Shown: in pieces, positions 17,164-26,181 of the stretch | Position numbering within the stretch: the first letter of the stretch is position 1 | How the letters are laid out: each line of letters opens with the position of its first letter | Assembly (NCBI GenBank): GCA_025353725.1 | Contig: JANXOF010000036.1 | Location: forward strand, 1-64,000 | From: Polyangiaceae bacterium | Lineage (GTDB): Bacteria; Myxococcota_A; Polyangia; Polyangiales; Polyangiaceae | Length of the DNA stretch: 64,000 bases | Direction of reading: 5' to 3' | Position numbers and translations under genes: made by a program | Notes under the pieces: generated by a model | The model's input: the letters and a program-made list of their open reading frames with translations, nothing else | Databases searched by the model: none | What the model was told of the DNA's origin: nothing

Positions 17164-20157
17164 TCAGTCGAGCAGGGCCAGGAGCTCGTCGCGGGTGATC
17201 CCGCCGGCGTGGTCGGCTTCGCCAAGGGCCACGTCGGCCAGTGCGCGCTTCTTCGATTGGAGAGCAAAAATACGCTCCTCAACGGTGTCTTTCGCGACCA
17301 TTCGATAGACCATCACGGGCCGCTCTTGGCCAATACGATGCGCTCGGTCTGCGGCTTGGTCCTCGACCGCCGGGTTCCACCACGGGTCGAGCAAGAACAC
17401 GTGATCCGCCGCCGTGAGGTTCAGGCCGGTACCGCCTGCTTTCAGTGACACCAACATCACGGGCGGGCCATCTTCGGCTTGAAACTCGTTGACGACGGCG
17501 CCGCGATCCCGCGTCGATCCGTCGAGGCGCGTAAATCGAATGTTTGCATTGTGCAAGTGCGGCTCGACGAGATCGAGCAGACCGGTCCACTGTGAGAAGA
17601 CAAGGGCCTTGTGTCCGTCACAGGCCGCCTCCTGGAGGGCTTCAAGCAACCGTTCAATCTTGGAAGACGACACCGCGTGCTGGCCCGGTACGAGCTCCGG
17701 GTGACACGAGGCTTGGCGTAGCCTTAGGAGTGCCTCGAGCGCCGCGAGGACGCTGACGCCGCCGCCTTGAGCGAGTTTGGCGGCCACGTCTTTCTTGGTG
17801 GCGACGCGCACGGCGTCATAGATGCTCCGCTCCGTAGCATCGAGCTCGACGTGGAGAACAGCCTCGCTGCGCGGCGGTAGTTCAGGGAGCACTTCACGCT
17901 TCATCCGGCGCAAGACGAACGGCCTTATTTTCGCGCGGAGGCGCTTCGCCGCGTTCGGCTCGCCTGACGCTATCGGGCCATTGTAACGTTCTTGGAAGTC
18001 GCCCCGCCCACCCAGCAATCCGGGGTTTGCGAAGTGCATAATGCTCCAAAGCTCTTCGAGGCGATTCTCGACCGGCGTGCCGCTGAGGGCGACGCGGAAC
18101 TTGCCGCGCAGCTGGAACGCGGCGCGCGCGGTTTGGCTCGTCTCGTTCTTGATAGCTTGGGCTTCGTCGAGAACGATAATGTCCCACTCTTCTTCGGCGA
18201 GATGAGCCACGTCGAGACGCAAAACGGCATACGTCGTGAGCGTGACATCGGCCTGACGATCGAGTTCGCGCTCCGCACCGTGATAAATGGCTGTGCGAAG
18301 TCCCGGCCGAAAGCGCGCGATTTCGTCAGCCCAGTTGTAGACGACGCTCTTGGGCGAGACGACGAGCGTGCGCCCGCGGAGCGCGCAGATCGTCTGCAGC
18401 GTCTTACCGAGACCCATGTCATCGGCGAGGATCGCACCCAGCTCGGCGTCACGCAGGAACGATAGCCAGTCGACGCCAACCTCCTGGTACTGGCGCAAGC
18501 TCGCGGTGACGTCGGCGGGGAGGTCGACGCGGGGAATGCCCTCGAAGTTCTTCACGAGCGGAGCGAGCTTCTCGACGCTGAGCGGCTTTGGAACCTCGAG
18601 CGCCTCGCAAAGCGCACCGAGGTCTGGAAGTGCTGCCGTGGCGAGTTTCTTCGTCGTCGAATCGCGCGCCGCGAGGAGGTCCGCAACGCGATGACCGTGC
18701 TCTTCGAGCCAGCCCGCGGGAAGGGGGGCCCAGCCTCCTCCGTCGAGGGGAACGAGATCGAGACCGTCACGCCATGCGCGGATGACCGCCCCGGCGTCGG
18801 CACGCTTGCGGTTTCCTTTGCTCGCGGCGGAGGTGCTCGTGGTCGTGGTCGTTACGCCATCGTCGGCGTCCGTTCCCTCCGCGTGCTCGAACACGACGTC
18901 GAACGTCCCGTCTTCGCTCATCACGAGACGCGGATGAAGGGGCTTGCCCTCGAAGATGTCGGCGTCGCCTTCGTCGCCGGCGCGCTTCTGCCACTCGCGT
19001 AGCTTTGCCGCGAACTTGGTGGCGTCGTTGCCGTCGAAGTCGACGCGCCGACCGGGCACCATGTCCAGCTCGCCTCGGAGACGTTGGACGAGCTGACGCT
19101 CCTCGTCTTTCCGCCGAACGGGAACTTGCTTTTTACCCTTGCCAATGGCGATGACGTCGTCGCCGTCGATCCGCGCGATCGGCGGGTCTCCGTAGACGAG
19201 CTCAGGCAACACGGAGAGCGTGTGGCCGTGATGCGAAAGGTCCATCGCGATGCGCGGCCGAAGTTCGGCGGCGCGCCGCGGCAGCTTCTTCGTTTGGATG
19301 AGAATTTGAAGCTTCTTCTCGAGCTCCGGCAACACCTTCGCGACGAGATCCGCTTCTTGGGCCTTCGGGAAGATCCGGGAAAGCGGGAGCTTCTCGAGGA
19401 ACTCGCCCGTGGTCTCCACTTCGCCGAGTGGACGAAGCACGCCTTGGAGGCGAGCGACGCCCATCGACAGAACTTCGTCGATGCTCGGATCTTTCTCGAT
19501 ACGCAGGATAAAACCGCCGCCCGGGGCGTCTTCGACCACCACGCGTGGGAGAATCGGATCGCCGGAAAGCTTGATAGGGACGCCCTCTAGAAGGGTGATG
19601 GCGTCACTGGAGAGCGCGCGGAAGACCTCGCCGAGGCGCCCGACGGGAACGATATCGCGAGCCGGCGTACCGACGACGCGTTCGACGATGATGTCTTCGT
19701 GTGTGGGCTCGAAACCGGCCGTCCGAGCTTTGACGAGCCCCGAGTTGATGGTGGCGCCGAGGCGTTCTTCGCGACCGTCGGCATGCACGAGGAAGCGGTG
19801 AAGGGTGAGGCGGCGATCCTTCTTCGTGAAGCGGTAAGAGATATGAGCGCTCGCCTCGTTGGCGCTGTCGACTCCCTCCTTGGCATCGCCTGCGCTGCCT
19901 GCGTTGAGCGCGATCGTGGCCGCGATGACGTGCTGACAAGGGTCGGCTCGTCCTCCACAGTCGCACGACCACTCCTCGTCGGCGAGGTAGAGCGTGACGG
20001 TAGGAGCGACGGCGTGACCGGGGGCGCGGACTCGAAGGGTGGCCTCCCCCTCGGAGTGTGAAGAGCGCGTGACGCTCTTGTCACGTGCGAGCTTGGCTCC
20101 CTGGCCCCAAACTGCGGGTAGGCTCGCTTTTCGAACGGCGGCGACGAACTGCTGCAT
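17164..20157 (-). CDS. SWIM-domain SNF2-family helicase
   Basis: 997 residues. An N-terminal SWIM zinc finger ([13 protein letters not shown]-x-C-x6-C-x-H) is near residues 64-75. A long middle region with low conservation follows. The SNF2 ATPase core then begins near residue 560: motif [15 protein letters not shown] (~580), motif [11 protein letters not shown] (~664), motif [19 protein letters not shown]. The second lobe has [27 protein letters not shown] and [12 protein letters not shown]. Proteins of this design are dsDNA translocases related to RapA/HepA; the substrate is unknown. A paralogue of similar layout lies at 34808. It ends 15 bp from the convergent small gene. Confidence 0.9.
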   Translation of the reverse strand: MQQFVAAVRKASLPAVWGQGAKLARDKSVTRSSHSEGEATLRVRAPGHAVAPTVTLYLADEEWSCDCGGRADPCQHVIAATIALNAGSAGDAKEGVDSANEASAHISYRFTKKDRRLTLHRFLVHADGREERLGATINSGLVKARTAGFEPTHEDIIVERVVGTPARDIVPVGRLGEVFRALSSDAITLLEGVPIKLSGDPILPRVVVEDAPGGGFILRIEKDPSIDEVLSMGVARLQGVLRPLGEVETTGEFLEKLPLSRIFPKAQEADLVAKVLPELEKKLQILIQTKKLPRRAAELRPRIAMDLSHHGHTLSVLPELVYGDPPIARIDGDDVIAIGKGKKQVPVRRKDEERQLVQRLRGELDMVPGRRVDFDGNDATKFAAKLREWQKRAGDEGDADIFEGKPLHPRLVMSEDGTFDVVFEHAEGTDADDGVTTTTTSTSAASKGNRKRADAGAVIRAWRDGLDLVPLDGGGWAPLPAGWLEEHGHRVADLLAARDSTTKKLATAALPDLGALCEALEVPKPLSVEKLAPLVKNFEGIPRVDLPADVTASLRQYQEVGVDWLSFLRDAELGAILADDMGLGKTLQTICALRGRTLVVSPKSVVYNWADEIARFRPGLRTAIYHGAERELDRQADVTLTTYAVLRLDVAHLAEEEWDIIVLDEAQAIKNETSQTARAAFQLRGKFRVALSGTPVENRLEELWSIMHFANPGLLGGRGDFQERYNGPIASGEPNAAKRLRAKIRPFVLRRMKREVLPELPPRSEAVLHVELDATERSIYDAVRVATKKDVAAKLAQGGGVSVLAALEALLRLRQASCHPELVPGQHAVSSSKIERLLEALQEAACDGHKALVFSQWTGLLDLVEPHLHNANIRFTRLDGSTRDRGAVVNEFQAEDGPPVMLVSLKAGGTGLNLTAADHVFLLDPWWNPAVEDQAADRAHRIGQERPVMVYRMVAKDTVEERIFALQSKKRALADVALGEADHAGGITRDELLALLD

Positions 20158-20286
20158 GCTGCGCCCCCTCTGTAACAGGAGTGTGACGTGCGCGCAGGCG
20201 CGGAATGACGCATCGAGTAAAATCGAGTAGATTGAGAGAGGCTGCGCTCGCGATTCAGCTCGCTCGAGCTGCGCGTTTCGGTCAAC

Positions 20287-21498
20287 TCAACCTAACCCGC
20301 GAAGGTGCGACGCAATCCGCGCGAGCCGAGCCGAGCGAGCTCCCGCACGCCCACGTGCGTGAGCCGTGAGGCCCGAAACGTCAACGGCGAGCTTTTCCAG
20401 GACGGCCTCCATCGTCCCCGCGCGGCCTTCGAGCAGCACGCGAGCGACCTGGCGGAGGTCGAGCCGCGCAGCCGGAAGGTTCAGGTCAGGCGCAGCCGCG
20501 GCGGCTTTTAGCAGTCCGACCGCAAAGTACCCCCACGAACACAGCACGTCACCCTCGCGGACGAACGCGCGCCATTGGTCGCAAAGCGCCGAGAGCGGTT
20601 CGCCTGCGTCGAGCGCTTGAACGCTCAACCCGACGTGGGGCGGCGTGCTTGGCGCGAGCGGGTTTCGCGGTTTGAGGATGATGTCGAGCGTCTCGCCCGT
20701 ATGAGGTCGATGCGCCACGAGATGCACGAGCTCTTCACGGTACGAGGTTCGGAGCTCGCTATTTCGATACGGCCACGCGTTCGCTTCGGCAGTCACGCAC
20801 ACGATGCTCTCGGGTCGTTCGCTGAGCGCGAGAGGAACGCGCGGCCGTTTGACGGGCACGGGACCTTTCCGGTGGCGCGCGACGCGGACCTTGGTGGCAA
20901 ACTCGATTTGCGCATCTATCATGGCGCGGAAGGGAACGAGCAGCGCGCGCAGGCGCTCGGGCTCCCCTTCGAGCACGCCTAGCACGGAGGCCAGGGCCTC
21001 GATGGTCGAGACGTAGGCTTCGTCGGGCTCTCGGCGAATCCGGTATTCGCTCGGAACTTTTGCCTTAAACGCAATCCTCGGGAGCGCGGCAAGGCGAGGG
21101 TTCGTACGGACAAGCTTCCGAGCTTGCCACCACGTGCCGTCGACCACGACGAGCGTTACGGGACCTTTCGGCGGGTTCTCGAACACATCCGCGGCGGTGA
21201 CGGCACTGTCGCTTGGATAGAGAAGTACCGCGGGCCTCTTGGGGTCGTGGAGAACACGCGTAAGCTCTTGCGACTGCTCAAAGTCGACGCCGACGTGCAG
21301 CTCCGAGTTCGGCAGGCAGAGGCTTGCCATCCGCGCCGTTCCTATCGCCATGTCCTCCTCGCGTGGGTGCTGAAGGAGGACGACGCGCGTTTTCGTCGGA
21401 ATCGACGTGAGATGCGCGCAGTAACAGACGCGCACGGCGCGGCCGCATCGCGGGCAATCGGCGCGCGGCTCGAAATCGAGCGGAAGTGAACGCTTCAT
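20287..21498 (-). CDS. DTW-domain tRNA modification enzyme with extra C-terminal domain
   Basis: 403 residues from ATG 21498, which overlaps the stop of the preceding DTW gene (ATGA). The zinc knuckle CPRCGRAVRVCYC is at residues ~12-24, and the DTW signature is VVVDGTWWQARKL. DTW proteins (E. coli TapT/YfiP) transfer the aminocarboxypropyl group of SAM to uridine in tRNA. Residues ~220-403 form an additional domain not needed in TapT (SIVCVTAEANAWPYRNSELR to WGYFAVGLLKAA). Its pattern loosely resembles a degenerate DEDD exonuclease/RNase H fold, but the metal ligands are not evident. Together with the upstream paralogue it makes a two-gene operon. Confidence 0.8.
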   Translation of the reverse strand: MKRSLPLDFEPRADCPRCGRAVRVCYCAHLTSIPTKTRVVLLQHPREEDMAIGTARMASLCLPNSELHVGVDFEQSQELTRVLHDPKRPAVLLYPSDSAVTAADVFENPPKGPVTLVVVDGTWWQARKLVRTNPRLAALPRIAFKAKVPSEYRIRREPDEAYVSTIEALASVLGVLEGEPERLRALLVPFRAMIDAQIEFATKVRVARHRKGPVPVKRPRVPLALSERPESIVCVTAEANAWPYRNSELRTSYREELVHLVAHRPHTGETLDIILKPRNPLAPSTPPHVGLSVQALDAGEPLSALCDQWRAFVREGDVLCSWGYFAVGLLKAAAAAPDLNLPAARLDLRQVARVLLEGRAGTMEAVLEKLAVDVSGLTAHARGRAGARSARLARIASHLRGLG

Positions 21499-22196
21499 GG
21501 CTCGATGCCCCCCGGATCGTGCCTGCGTGCCATCTCGGGGATTCCGCCCGTGACCTTGTCCGTGTCGTACTCGCCGCGCGACCAGAGCGTTCGCTCGACC
21601 ATCGTCTGAAACAGCTGAAGAAGCGCCTTCTCGACGTCGGGTCCGGCATCGCCCTCGAGAACCCGAAGCGCCCGTGCGATGGCTTCGAGCGTCGCGAGGC
21701 CGAAAGCATGGGCTTCGGTGCGCAAACGGTACGTCGACGGCGCGCCTACGGGGAGCGAAACGCACGGCACGTTTCGTAGCCCGGCGACGCGGTTACGCAC
21801 CTTCGAGGCTTGGCGCCAGTTGCCGTCGGGAACGATGAGCGTGACCGGCCGGTCGTCGCCCTCCACGCGCGCGAGCGTCCGGAGCGGCACGGCATCTTCG
21901 TGTGGAAAGAGAAAAAGAGGTCGTGTCGTGTCGTCGAGCGAGAGGGCGTCCGTGCGCTCCTCCAAGCGGAGTCCGCCGCGGAGTACCATCGCGCTGTTGG
22001 GCATCGCAAGAAGCGCGAGTCGGCCCGTATTTGTAGGCTTTCGATCCTCAGCCCGATGAATCACGAGGACGAGCCGCGTCCGCGTGTGGAGAGTCGGAAC
22101 GAGCGCGCAGACGCAAAGGCTCGAGTGCATCCTGCATCGATCACAGCGACTGGCAGCGTTGTTCCGGCGGCTCATAAACGCCACGCGGGATAGCAC
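21495..22196 (-). CDS. DTW-domain tRNA-uridine aminocarboxypropyltransferase-like protein
   Basis: 233 residues; ATG at 22175 (MSRRNNAASRC) is a slightly shorter alternative start. It has the N-terminal zinc cluster CDRCRMHSSLCVC and a variant DTW signature, VPDGNWRQASKVRNR (Asn in place of Thr/Ser). It also has the flanking blocks RLALLAMPNS and YRLRTEAHAFGLATLEAIAR of the family. Expected reaction: acp transfer from SAM to a tRNA uridine (acp3U). The next gene, another DTW protein, overlaps it by 4 bp, so the two copies are co-translated and may modify different sites or act together. Confidence 0.85.
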   Translation of the reverse strand: MLSRVAFMSRRNNAASRCDRCRMHSSLCVCALVPTLHTRTRLVLVIHRAEDRKPTNTGRLALLAMPNSAMVLRGGLRLEERTDALSLDDTTRPLFLFPHEDAVPLRTLARVEGDDRPVTLIVPDGNWRQASKVRNRVAGLRNVPCVSLPVGAPSTYRLRTEAHAFGLATLEAIARALRVLEGDAGPDVEKALLQLFQTMVERTLWSRGEYDTDKVTGGIPEMARRHDPGGIEP

Positions 22197-22214
22197 GGCT
22201 CACGCGACGCGGTT

Positions 22215-23237
22215 CTACTGAAGCGCAAGGCATGCGGCCTGGAGCGTCGTATCCGGTGTGTCGCGACACTCGCCATCGACCCGCTTGCTCCAGCTCGCTT
22301 GAGATGCGCTCAGCTTTCGGCAATCGGTCGCAGCCGTCACTTTCGTTATCGCCGTCGACGGGTCGCAGGAGTCGGACCGTCCGAAGAGATAGGTGGCGCC
22401 GCGCTGTTCTGCGAGACACGCCGACCGCGCTCCTCTGTCGGGCGCATTGCGACACACACCATCGGTCGAGACGCTCCACGAGAGGCGACTCTCACTCAAG
22501 GTCAAACAATCCGTTTCGGCCGTGAGGCGCGCGATGGCCGTCGAGACCGCACACGAGTCGGACGTTCCGAAAAGATAGGTGGCCTCGCGCTGGACCGAGA
22601 GGCAAGCGGCTCGCACGCTGGTGTCGCGCGTACGTAGGCACTGACCGTCAACCGACACACTCCACGCGGCGGCCTCGTGGCTTAGTGTTAGGCAGTCCGT
22701 AGACGCGCCTATGCGTGCGACGACGGCGGATTCGGAACAGGTATCTGACGTTCCATAAACGACAGGCGACCTCGGCGCTCCCTGACTCTCTTTGATGGCC
22801 TTGCAGGCCACGATGGCGCTCGTGTCCGCAATGTCGAGGCAGGAGCCGTTGACCGAGACGTGACCTACACGCTGCGCGGCATCGAGGTTCACGCAGAGCG
22901 TCTCGGTGCGCACCAACGCGACGGCGTGGGACGCCTCACACGTTCCCGAAGCGTCGTAGAGGATGCCCTGTATGGGTCCGCCCGCGCCGCCGCCGCATAC
23001 GCGATTCGACTGAATGTCCGTCGCCGACGCCACGACCCGTGATGTGTCTCCGCAAACGACGTCGAACTGTCCATCGCTCCGAGCCGTCATCGTGAGCACA
23101 TCGCTCGCGAGGAACGACTGGGCGTTCATCGACGCGTCAGGCGCTGACTCTGAACAAGCGAGCGCACTCGCGAGTCCCGTCGCTGCGGCTACCCACACCA
23201 CACGACCTCCAGACCTACGTGTGACAAAGGTTTTCAT
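22215..23237 (-). CDS. Lipoprotein made of four 62-residue four-cysteine repeats
   Basis: 340 residues. The signal peptide ends in lipobox SALAC. From about residue 90 to the end the protein is a tandem array of four copies of a ~62-residue unit, the first diverged. The consensus is YLFG-SDSC-x8-ARLTAETDCLTLS-x6-SWSVS-DG-C-x14-AACL. Four cysteines are in fixed positions in each unit, suggesting two disulfides per repeat and a secreted rigid rod. I know no family with this exact repeat. Residues 35-85 form a separate N-terminal segment that includes the phrase FDVVCGD. It is transcribed alone, with the DTW pair downstream on the same strand 19 bp away. Confidence 0.7.
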   Translation of the reverse strand: MKTFVTRRSGGRVVWVAAATGLASALACSESAPDASMNAQSFLASDVLTMTARSDGQFDVVCGDTSRVVASATDIQSNRVCGGGAGGPIQGILYDASGTCEASHAVALVRTETLCVNLDAAQRVGHVSVNGSCLDIADTSAIVACKAIKESQGAPRSPVVYGTSDTCSESAVVARIGASTDCLTLSHEAAAWSVSVDGQCLRTRDTSVRAACLSVQREATYLFGTSDSCAVSTAIARLTAETDCLTLSESRLSWSVSTDGVCRNAPDRGARSACLAEQRGATYLFGRSDSCDPSTAITKVTAATDCRKLSASQASWSKRVDGECRDTPDTTLQAACLALQ

Positions 23238-23317
23238 GGTGTTTAGTGTGTCACTTTGTAGGGTTTGATCAAGTGGCTTTGATCGGTATTGCGTTGTTTA
23301 GAGTATAGGGACGAGCG

Positions 23318-23953
23318 TTAACCCGTAACAGGAGCTGCGGCTTTGATCGGAGTGCAATCGTTTTTGAATTGATCGAGCTGTAGATTGAGGAGCTGCTTGT
23401 ACGCTTCCGTCTCGTCCGCAATCACGCATTGCGAGGCTTCCCGTCCACCCCATCCGATCTCGAAAGAGATTCCTGTTTTCCACGTTACGGTCGAATTTCC
23501 GTTGGCGTCGCCTCCGGTGTCCACGCTGCTTTTCGACTTGAACGGGGACTCTTTCGCAATGGTCAAGTTGCTTGGGCATTGACCTTGTGAAGCGCATTGC
23601 GACTTCGGGTCTCCCTTTCCGCAGAAAGTCGTGAAGTATTCGTGAACCAACGTACGAACTTTGACGGTATCGCCGCAATAGACGTCATTGATCGTTCCGT
23701 TGATAAAGACTCTTACGCTGCGCGGCGCCGAATCCGACTTGCTTCCTTGGCTGTCGCCTTGCGTCTCCTTGACGAGCATCGTGAAGGTGCTGTTGTTCTC
23801 GTCCGTGCCCTCGAAAGACGAACTCACAGTGTTCGATTCTTTGAATGCGTCGTTCGATTGATCGGTGGCTTCGGGGCCCGCCTGACAGCCCATCAAACCA
23901 GCCATCGTGGAGGCGGCAACGAGCAAGAGCGCGACGACATTTCCAGTTCGCAT
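23318..23953 (-). CDS. Secreted lipoprotein of unknown function
   Basis: 211 residues. The signal peptide MRTGNVVALLLVAAS ends in lipobox GLMGC (Cys23). A Ser/Thr/Asn-rich linker (residues ~30-75) leads to a compact region with paired cysteines (VYCGDTVKV, FTTFCGKGDPKSQC, QGQCPSN) and a final helix (EAYKQLLNLQLDQFKNDC). I recognise no family. The phrase VYCGDTVKV resembles FDVVCGDTSRV in the neighbouring repeat lipoprotein, so the two may share a small N-terminal module. Confidence 0.65.
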   Translation of the reverse strand: MRTGNVVALLLVAASTMAGLMGCQAGPEATDQSNDAFKESNTVSSSFEGTDENNSTFTMLVKETQGDSQGSKSDSAPRSVRVFINGTINDVYCGDTVKVRTLVHEYFTTFCGKGDPKSQCASQGQCPSNLTIAKESPFKSKSSVDTGGDANGNSTVTWKTGISFEIGWGGREASQCVIADETEAYKQLLNLQLDQFKNDCTPIKAAAPVTG

Positions 23954-24198
23954 GGGGAGACCTCAATTCGGTGTTTCGGTGTGGTAAGGAACGAACGCGG
24001 AGCTCACTCTCGGGGATGCCGGGCGACCGCTGCCTTCGATGTGTGCAGCCTTCGTGCCGCTTCGCACATCTGCGCGACGATGCGTGCGATGTGCGGTTTG
24101 AGCTCTGGTTCGCCTACGCGGAGACGTCCGTTCTGAGTCACGTTTTGCCCGTGGTTGCGGGAAAGTCGATCCATCGTGCGTGTGTGTAGGTAGCGCCC

Positions 24199-24897
24199 TT
24201 ACGTCTGCCCTGCGCCTCGCGGTTCGGCGCGAAGGCCTAGCGCTTCCAGCGGCCGAGCGAGGTCCTCGGGCAGGGGGACCGTCACTTCGACGCGAGATCC
24301 CGTCACGGGATGATCGAACGCAAGGTACGACGCGTGAAGCGCAAGACGATGAAGCTTGTAGGTCGCGCGGTAGTGCCTGTTGATCGAGCCCGAGCCGTAG
24401 GCGACGTCGCCGATGAGAGGGTGATTGACGTGGCGAAGGTGTCGCCTAACTTGGTGCAGGCGACCGGTCTCGGGCATCGCGAGCACGAGCGAACAGCGGT
24501 CGATCGGGGAATGTCCGAGAAGCTGAAAACGCGTGCGGGCCGCGACTTTTGGTCCGTCTTCGCTTTTTGGGATGGGGTAGTCGATGAGGCCGTCTTGGGG
24601 CGCCATGCCGCGAACCAACGCGAGGTAGCGCTTTTCGACGCGTCTCTCTTCGAAGGCCTTGCTGAGCGCGGCAGCGGCCTCGCGCGTTCGAGCGAAAAGA
24701 AGCGCTCCGCTCGTTCCGCGATCGAGCCGATGAACCGGATGCACATGTGCGCCTCCGAGCGCGTCGCGAACACGAAAGAGCGCGACGTCGTCGTCGTTGT
24801 CCCATCCGCGGTGCACGAGCAGGCCCGCGGGCTTGTCGGCGACCGCGATGTGCTCGTCGACGAGTACGATCGAGATGCGCGCTACGTCGTAGTTCAC
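24199..24897 (-). CDS. truC: TruC-like RluA-family pseudouridine synthase
   Basis: 232 residues. Isomerises uridine to pseudouridine in RNA. The RluA-family catalytic motif VHRLDRGTSGALL, with its Asp, is near residues 55-67. Similarity to E. coli TruC (tRNA U65) is visible in NKPAGLLVHRSW-like DKPAGLLVHRGW at the start, LIDYP in the middle and RRHLRHVNHPLIGD late in the protein. It lacks an S4 domain, as TruC does. The ATG overlaps the stop of the TrmY-like gene by 4 bp, making it the last gene of a three-gene RNA-modification operon. The exact target RNA and position are not shown by sequence. Confidence 0.88.
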   Translation of the reverse strand: MNYDVARISIVLVDEHIAVADKPAGLLVHRGWDNDDDVALFRVRDALGGAHVHPVHRLDRGTSGALLFARTREAAAALSKAFEERRVEKRYLALVRGMAPQDGLIDYPIPKSEDGPKVAARTRFQLLGHSPIDRCSLVLAMPETGRLHQVRRHLRHVNHPLIGDVAYGSGSINRHYRATYKLHRLALHASYLAFDHPVTGSRVEVTVPLPEDLARPLEALGLRAEPRGAGQT

Positions 24898-25508
24898 GAC
24901 GCTTGTTTCCGGCGGTCCATCTCGTTGCAGACCAGGGTGATGGCGTCGTCGGCGTGGAGACTCACCGGTCCTACGCTGATGGGCGACGCGCCTTCGAGGG
25001 CGAGGCGTGCGCGCACCGCGTCGTTGAAGCCGTGGTGGTCGCCGACAAAGACGACGACGTCGTCGAAAGCGAGCGGGACCTCGCGAATGTCGCGAGCGCT
25101 CTCCTCGAGCACGTACGAAGCGACGGTATCTGCGCGGAAGTCGGCGAGCACGGCCTCGATGCCGCCCGACGCGACGGCGAGCCCGGCCCGGACCTCGATG
25201 AATTCGTTCGGGGGGCCATCGGTCGGCGTTCGGGCGAGTGCCTTCTGCACGAGAATGGCAAGCTGTCGCTCGTCAGGACGGACGAACCGAATGTGGCGTC
25301 CGTCGGCGCGCAGCACGCGAGGCGCGTGTTCGCCGCCGCAGAGCACGAGGTAGACGATCGTATCGCGCCGCAACCCGTGCGAAACAAGCAGTGCAGAACG
25401 CAAGCAACGGAGCAAAATGTCGAGGCGGCCGCTCGTGCCGGCGATGTCGAGCAGCGAGAAGTGGGCGGTCGCGATGGCCTGCTGACCGACGATGACAAAC
25501 CGCCTCAC
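24894..25508 (-). CDS. trmY: TrmY-type pseudouridine N1-methyltransferase
   Basis: 204 residues. Close in pattern to archaeal TrmY, the SPOUT enzyme that methylates N1 of pseudouridine 54 in tRNA. The matching blocks are MRRFVIVGQQA with FSLLDI, then SGRLDILLRCLRSALLVSHG-LRRD (residues ~26-48) and FVRPDERQLAILVQKAL. The SAM-knot region is VVVFVGDHHGFNDA and PVSLHADDAITLVCNEMDR. It overlaps the methyltransferase gene upstream and the pseudouridine synthase downstream by 4 bp each, so a pseudouridine-making and a pseudouridine-methylating enzyme are co-translated. A bacterial TrmY is uncommon. Enzyme class is confident; the substrate position is not. Confidence 0.87.
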   Translation of the reverse strand: MRRFVIVGQQAIATAHFSLLDIAGTSGRLDILLRCLRSALLVSHGLRRDTIVYLVLCGGEHAPRVLRADGRHIRFVRPDERQLAILVQKALARTPTDGPPNEFIEVRAGLAVASGGIEAVLADFRADTVASYVLEESARDIREVPLAFDDVVVFVGDHHGFNDAVRARLALEGASPISVGPVSLHADDAITLVCNEMDRRKQAS

Positions 25509-26173
25509 GTGGGGTTGGGCTCCGCCATGAGAAGTCTATTTTTAGGCGTGATCGTGGCTGGAATGAGCTGCGTGTAGACGACGTACCCATGCGCCCGGAG
25601 GCGGGCCGCGCGGGTCATGTCGACAGCGAGCGGCGCGTCGACCCAGCCGCCTACGCCGCCTTGATCACACGTCGCTTTTTCCTGGCAGCAGGGGAGAACG
25701 ACGACGCGGGCGCGGGCCTCGATGGCGAGCGACAGCACGTCGTCCGTCAAGGCTCCGCACGCGTGCGACGCGACGACGACGTCGCTCGCGTCGAGAGCCA
25801 CGTCGCGGATGTCCTTGGATTGGAGCGTCACGCGACCCTCGAGTCGAGGCCAGGCGGCGCTGAGCGCCGTTGCGAGCGTGGCCGCGCTTGGAGGCAGTCG
25901 AGCGTCGACAGCGAGTGCCGTAGCCGATGTGTCGTCGAGCAAAAGCATGAGGTGTGCAATGAGTCCGTGACCGCAGGCGAGGTCCACCACGCGGCCACCG
26001 CGGAACCTACGACGCGCCCGGCGCGCGACCTCCCAGGATTCATAGAGTTCTTTTCGCGGGAGGCAGTCGGCTGCGCAAAGCGTGCGCGCTAGGCGATCGA
26101 AGAGCGTTTCACCCGAAAAACGCGGCGCGTCCCGAGGCGACAGCGTGACGCGGCTCGAATGCGCAAACGTCAC
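25505..26173 (-). CDS. Methyltransf_32-type SAM-dependent methyltransferase
   Basis: 222 residues from GTG at 26173; the open frame runs back to 26422 but that part overlaps the upstream lipoprotein gene and is shadow. SAM-binding motif I is GGRVVDLACGHGLIAHLMLL. Downstream are ASHACGALTDDVLSLAI and VVVLPCCQEKATC, the H-x-CG-x3-D and PCC pattern of the family that includes METTL25 and Trm13-like RNA methyltransferases. It starts 8 bp after the stop of the lipoprotein gene. Its stop overlaps the TrmY-like start by 4 bp. The context suggests an RNA substrate, but that is inference. Confidence 0.75.
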   Translation of the reverse strand: MTFAHSSRVTLSPRDAPRFSGETLFDRLARTLCAADCLPRKELYESWEVARRARRRFRGGRVVDLACGHGLIAHLMLLLDDTSATALAVDARLPPSAATLATALSAAWPRLEGRVTLQSKDIRDVALDASDVVVASHACGALTDDVLSLAIEARARVVVLPCCQEKATCDQGGVGGWVDAPLAVDMTRAARLRAHGYVVYTQLIPATITPKNRLLMAEPNPT

Positions 26174-26181
26174 GACAGAAC

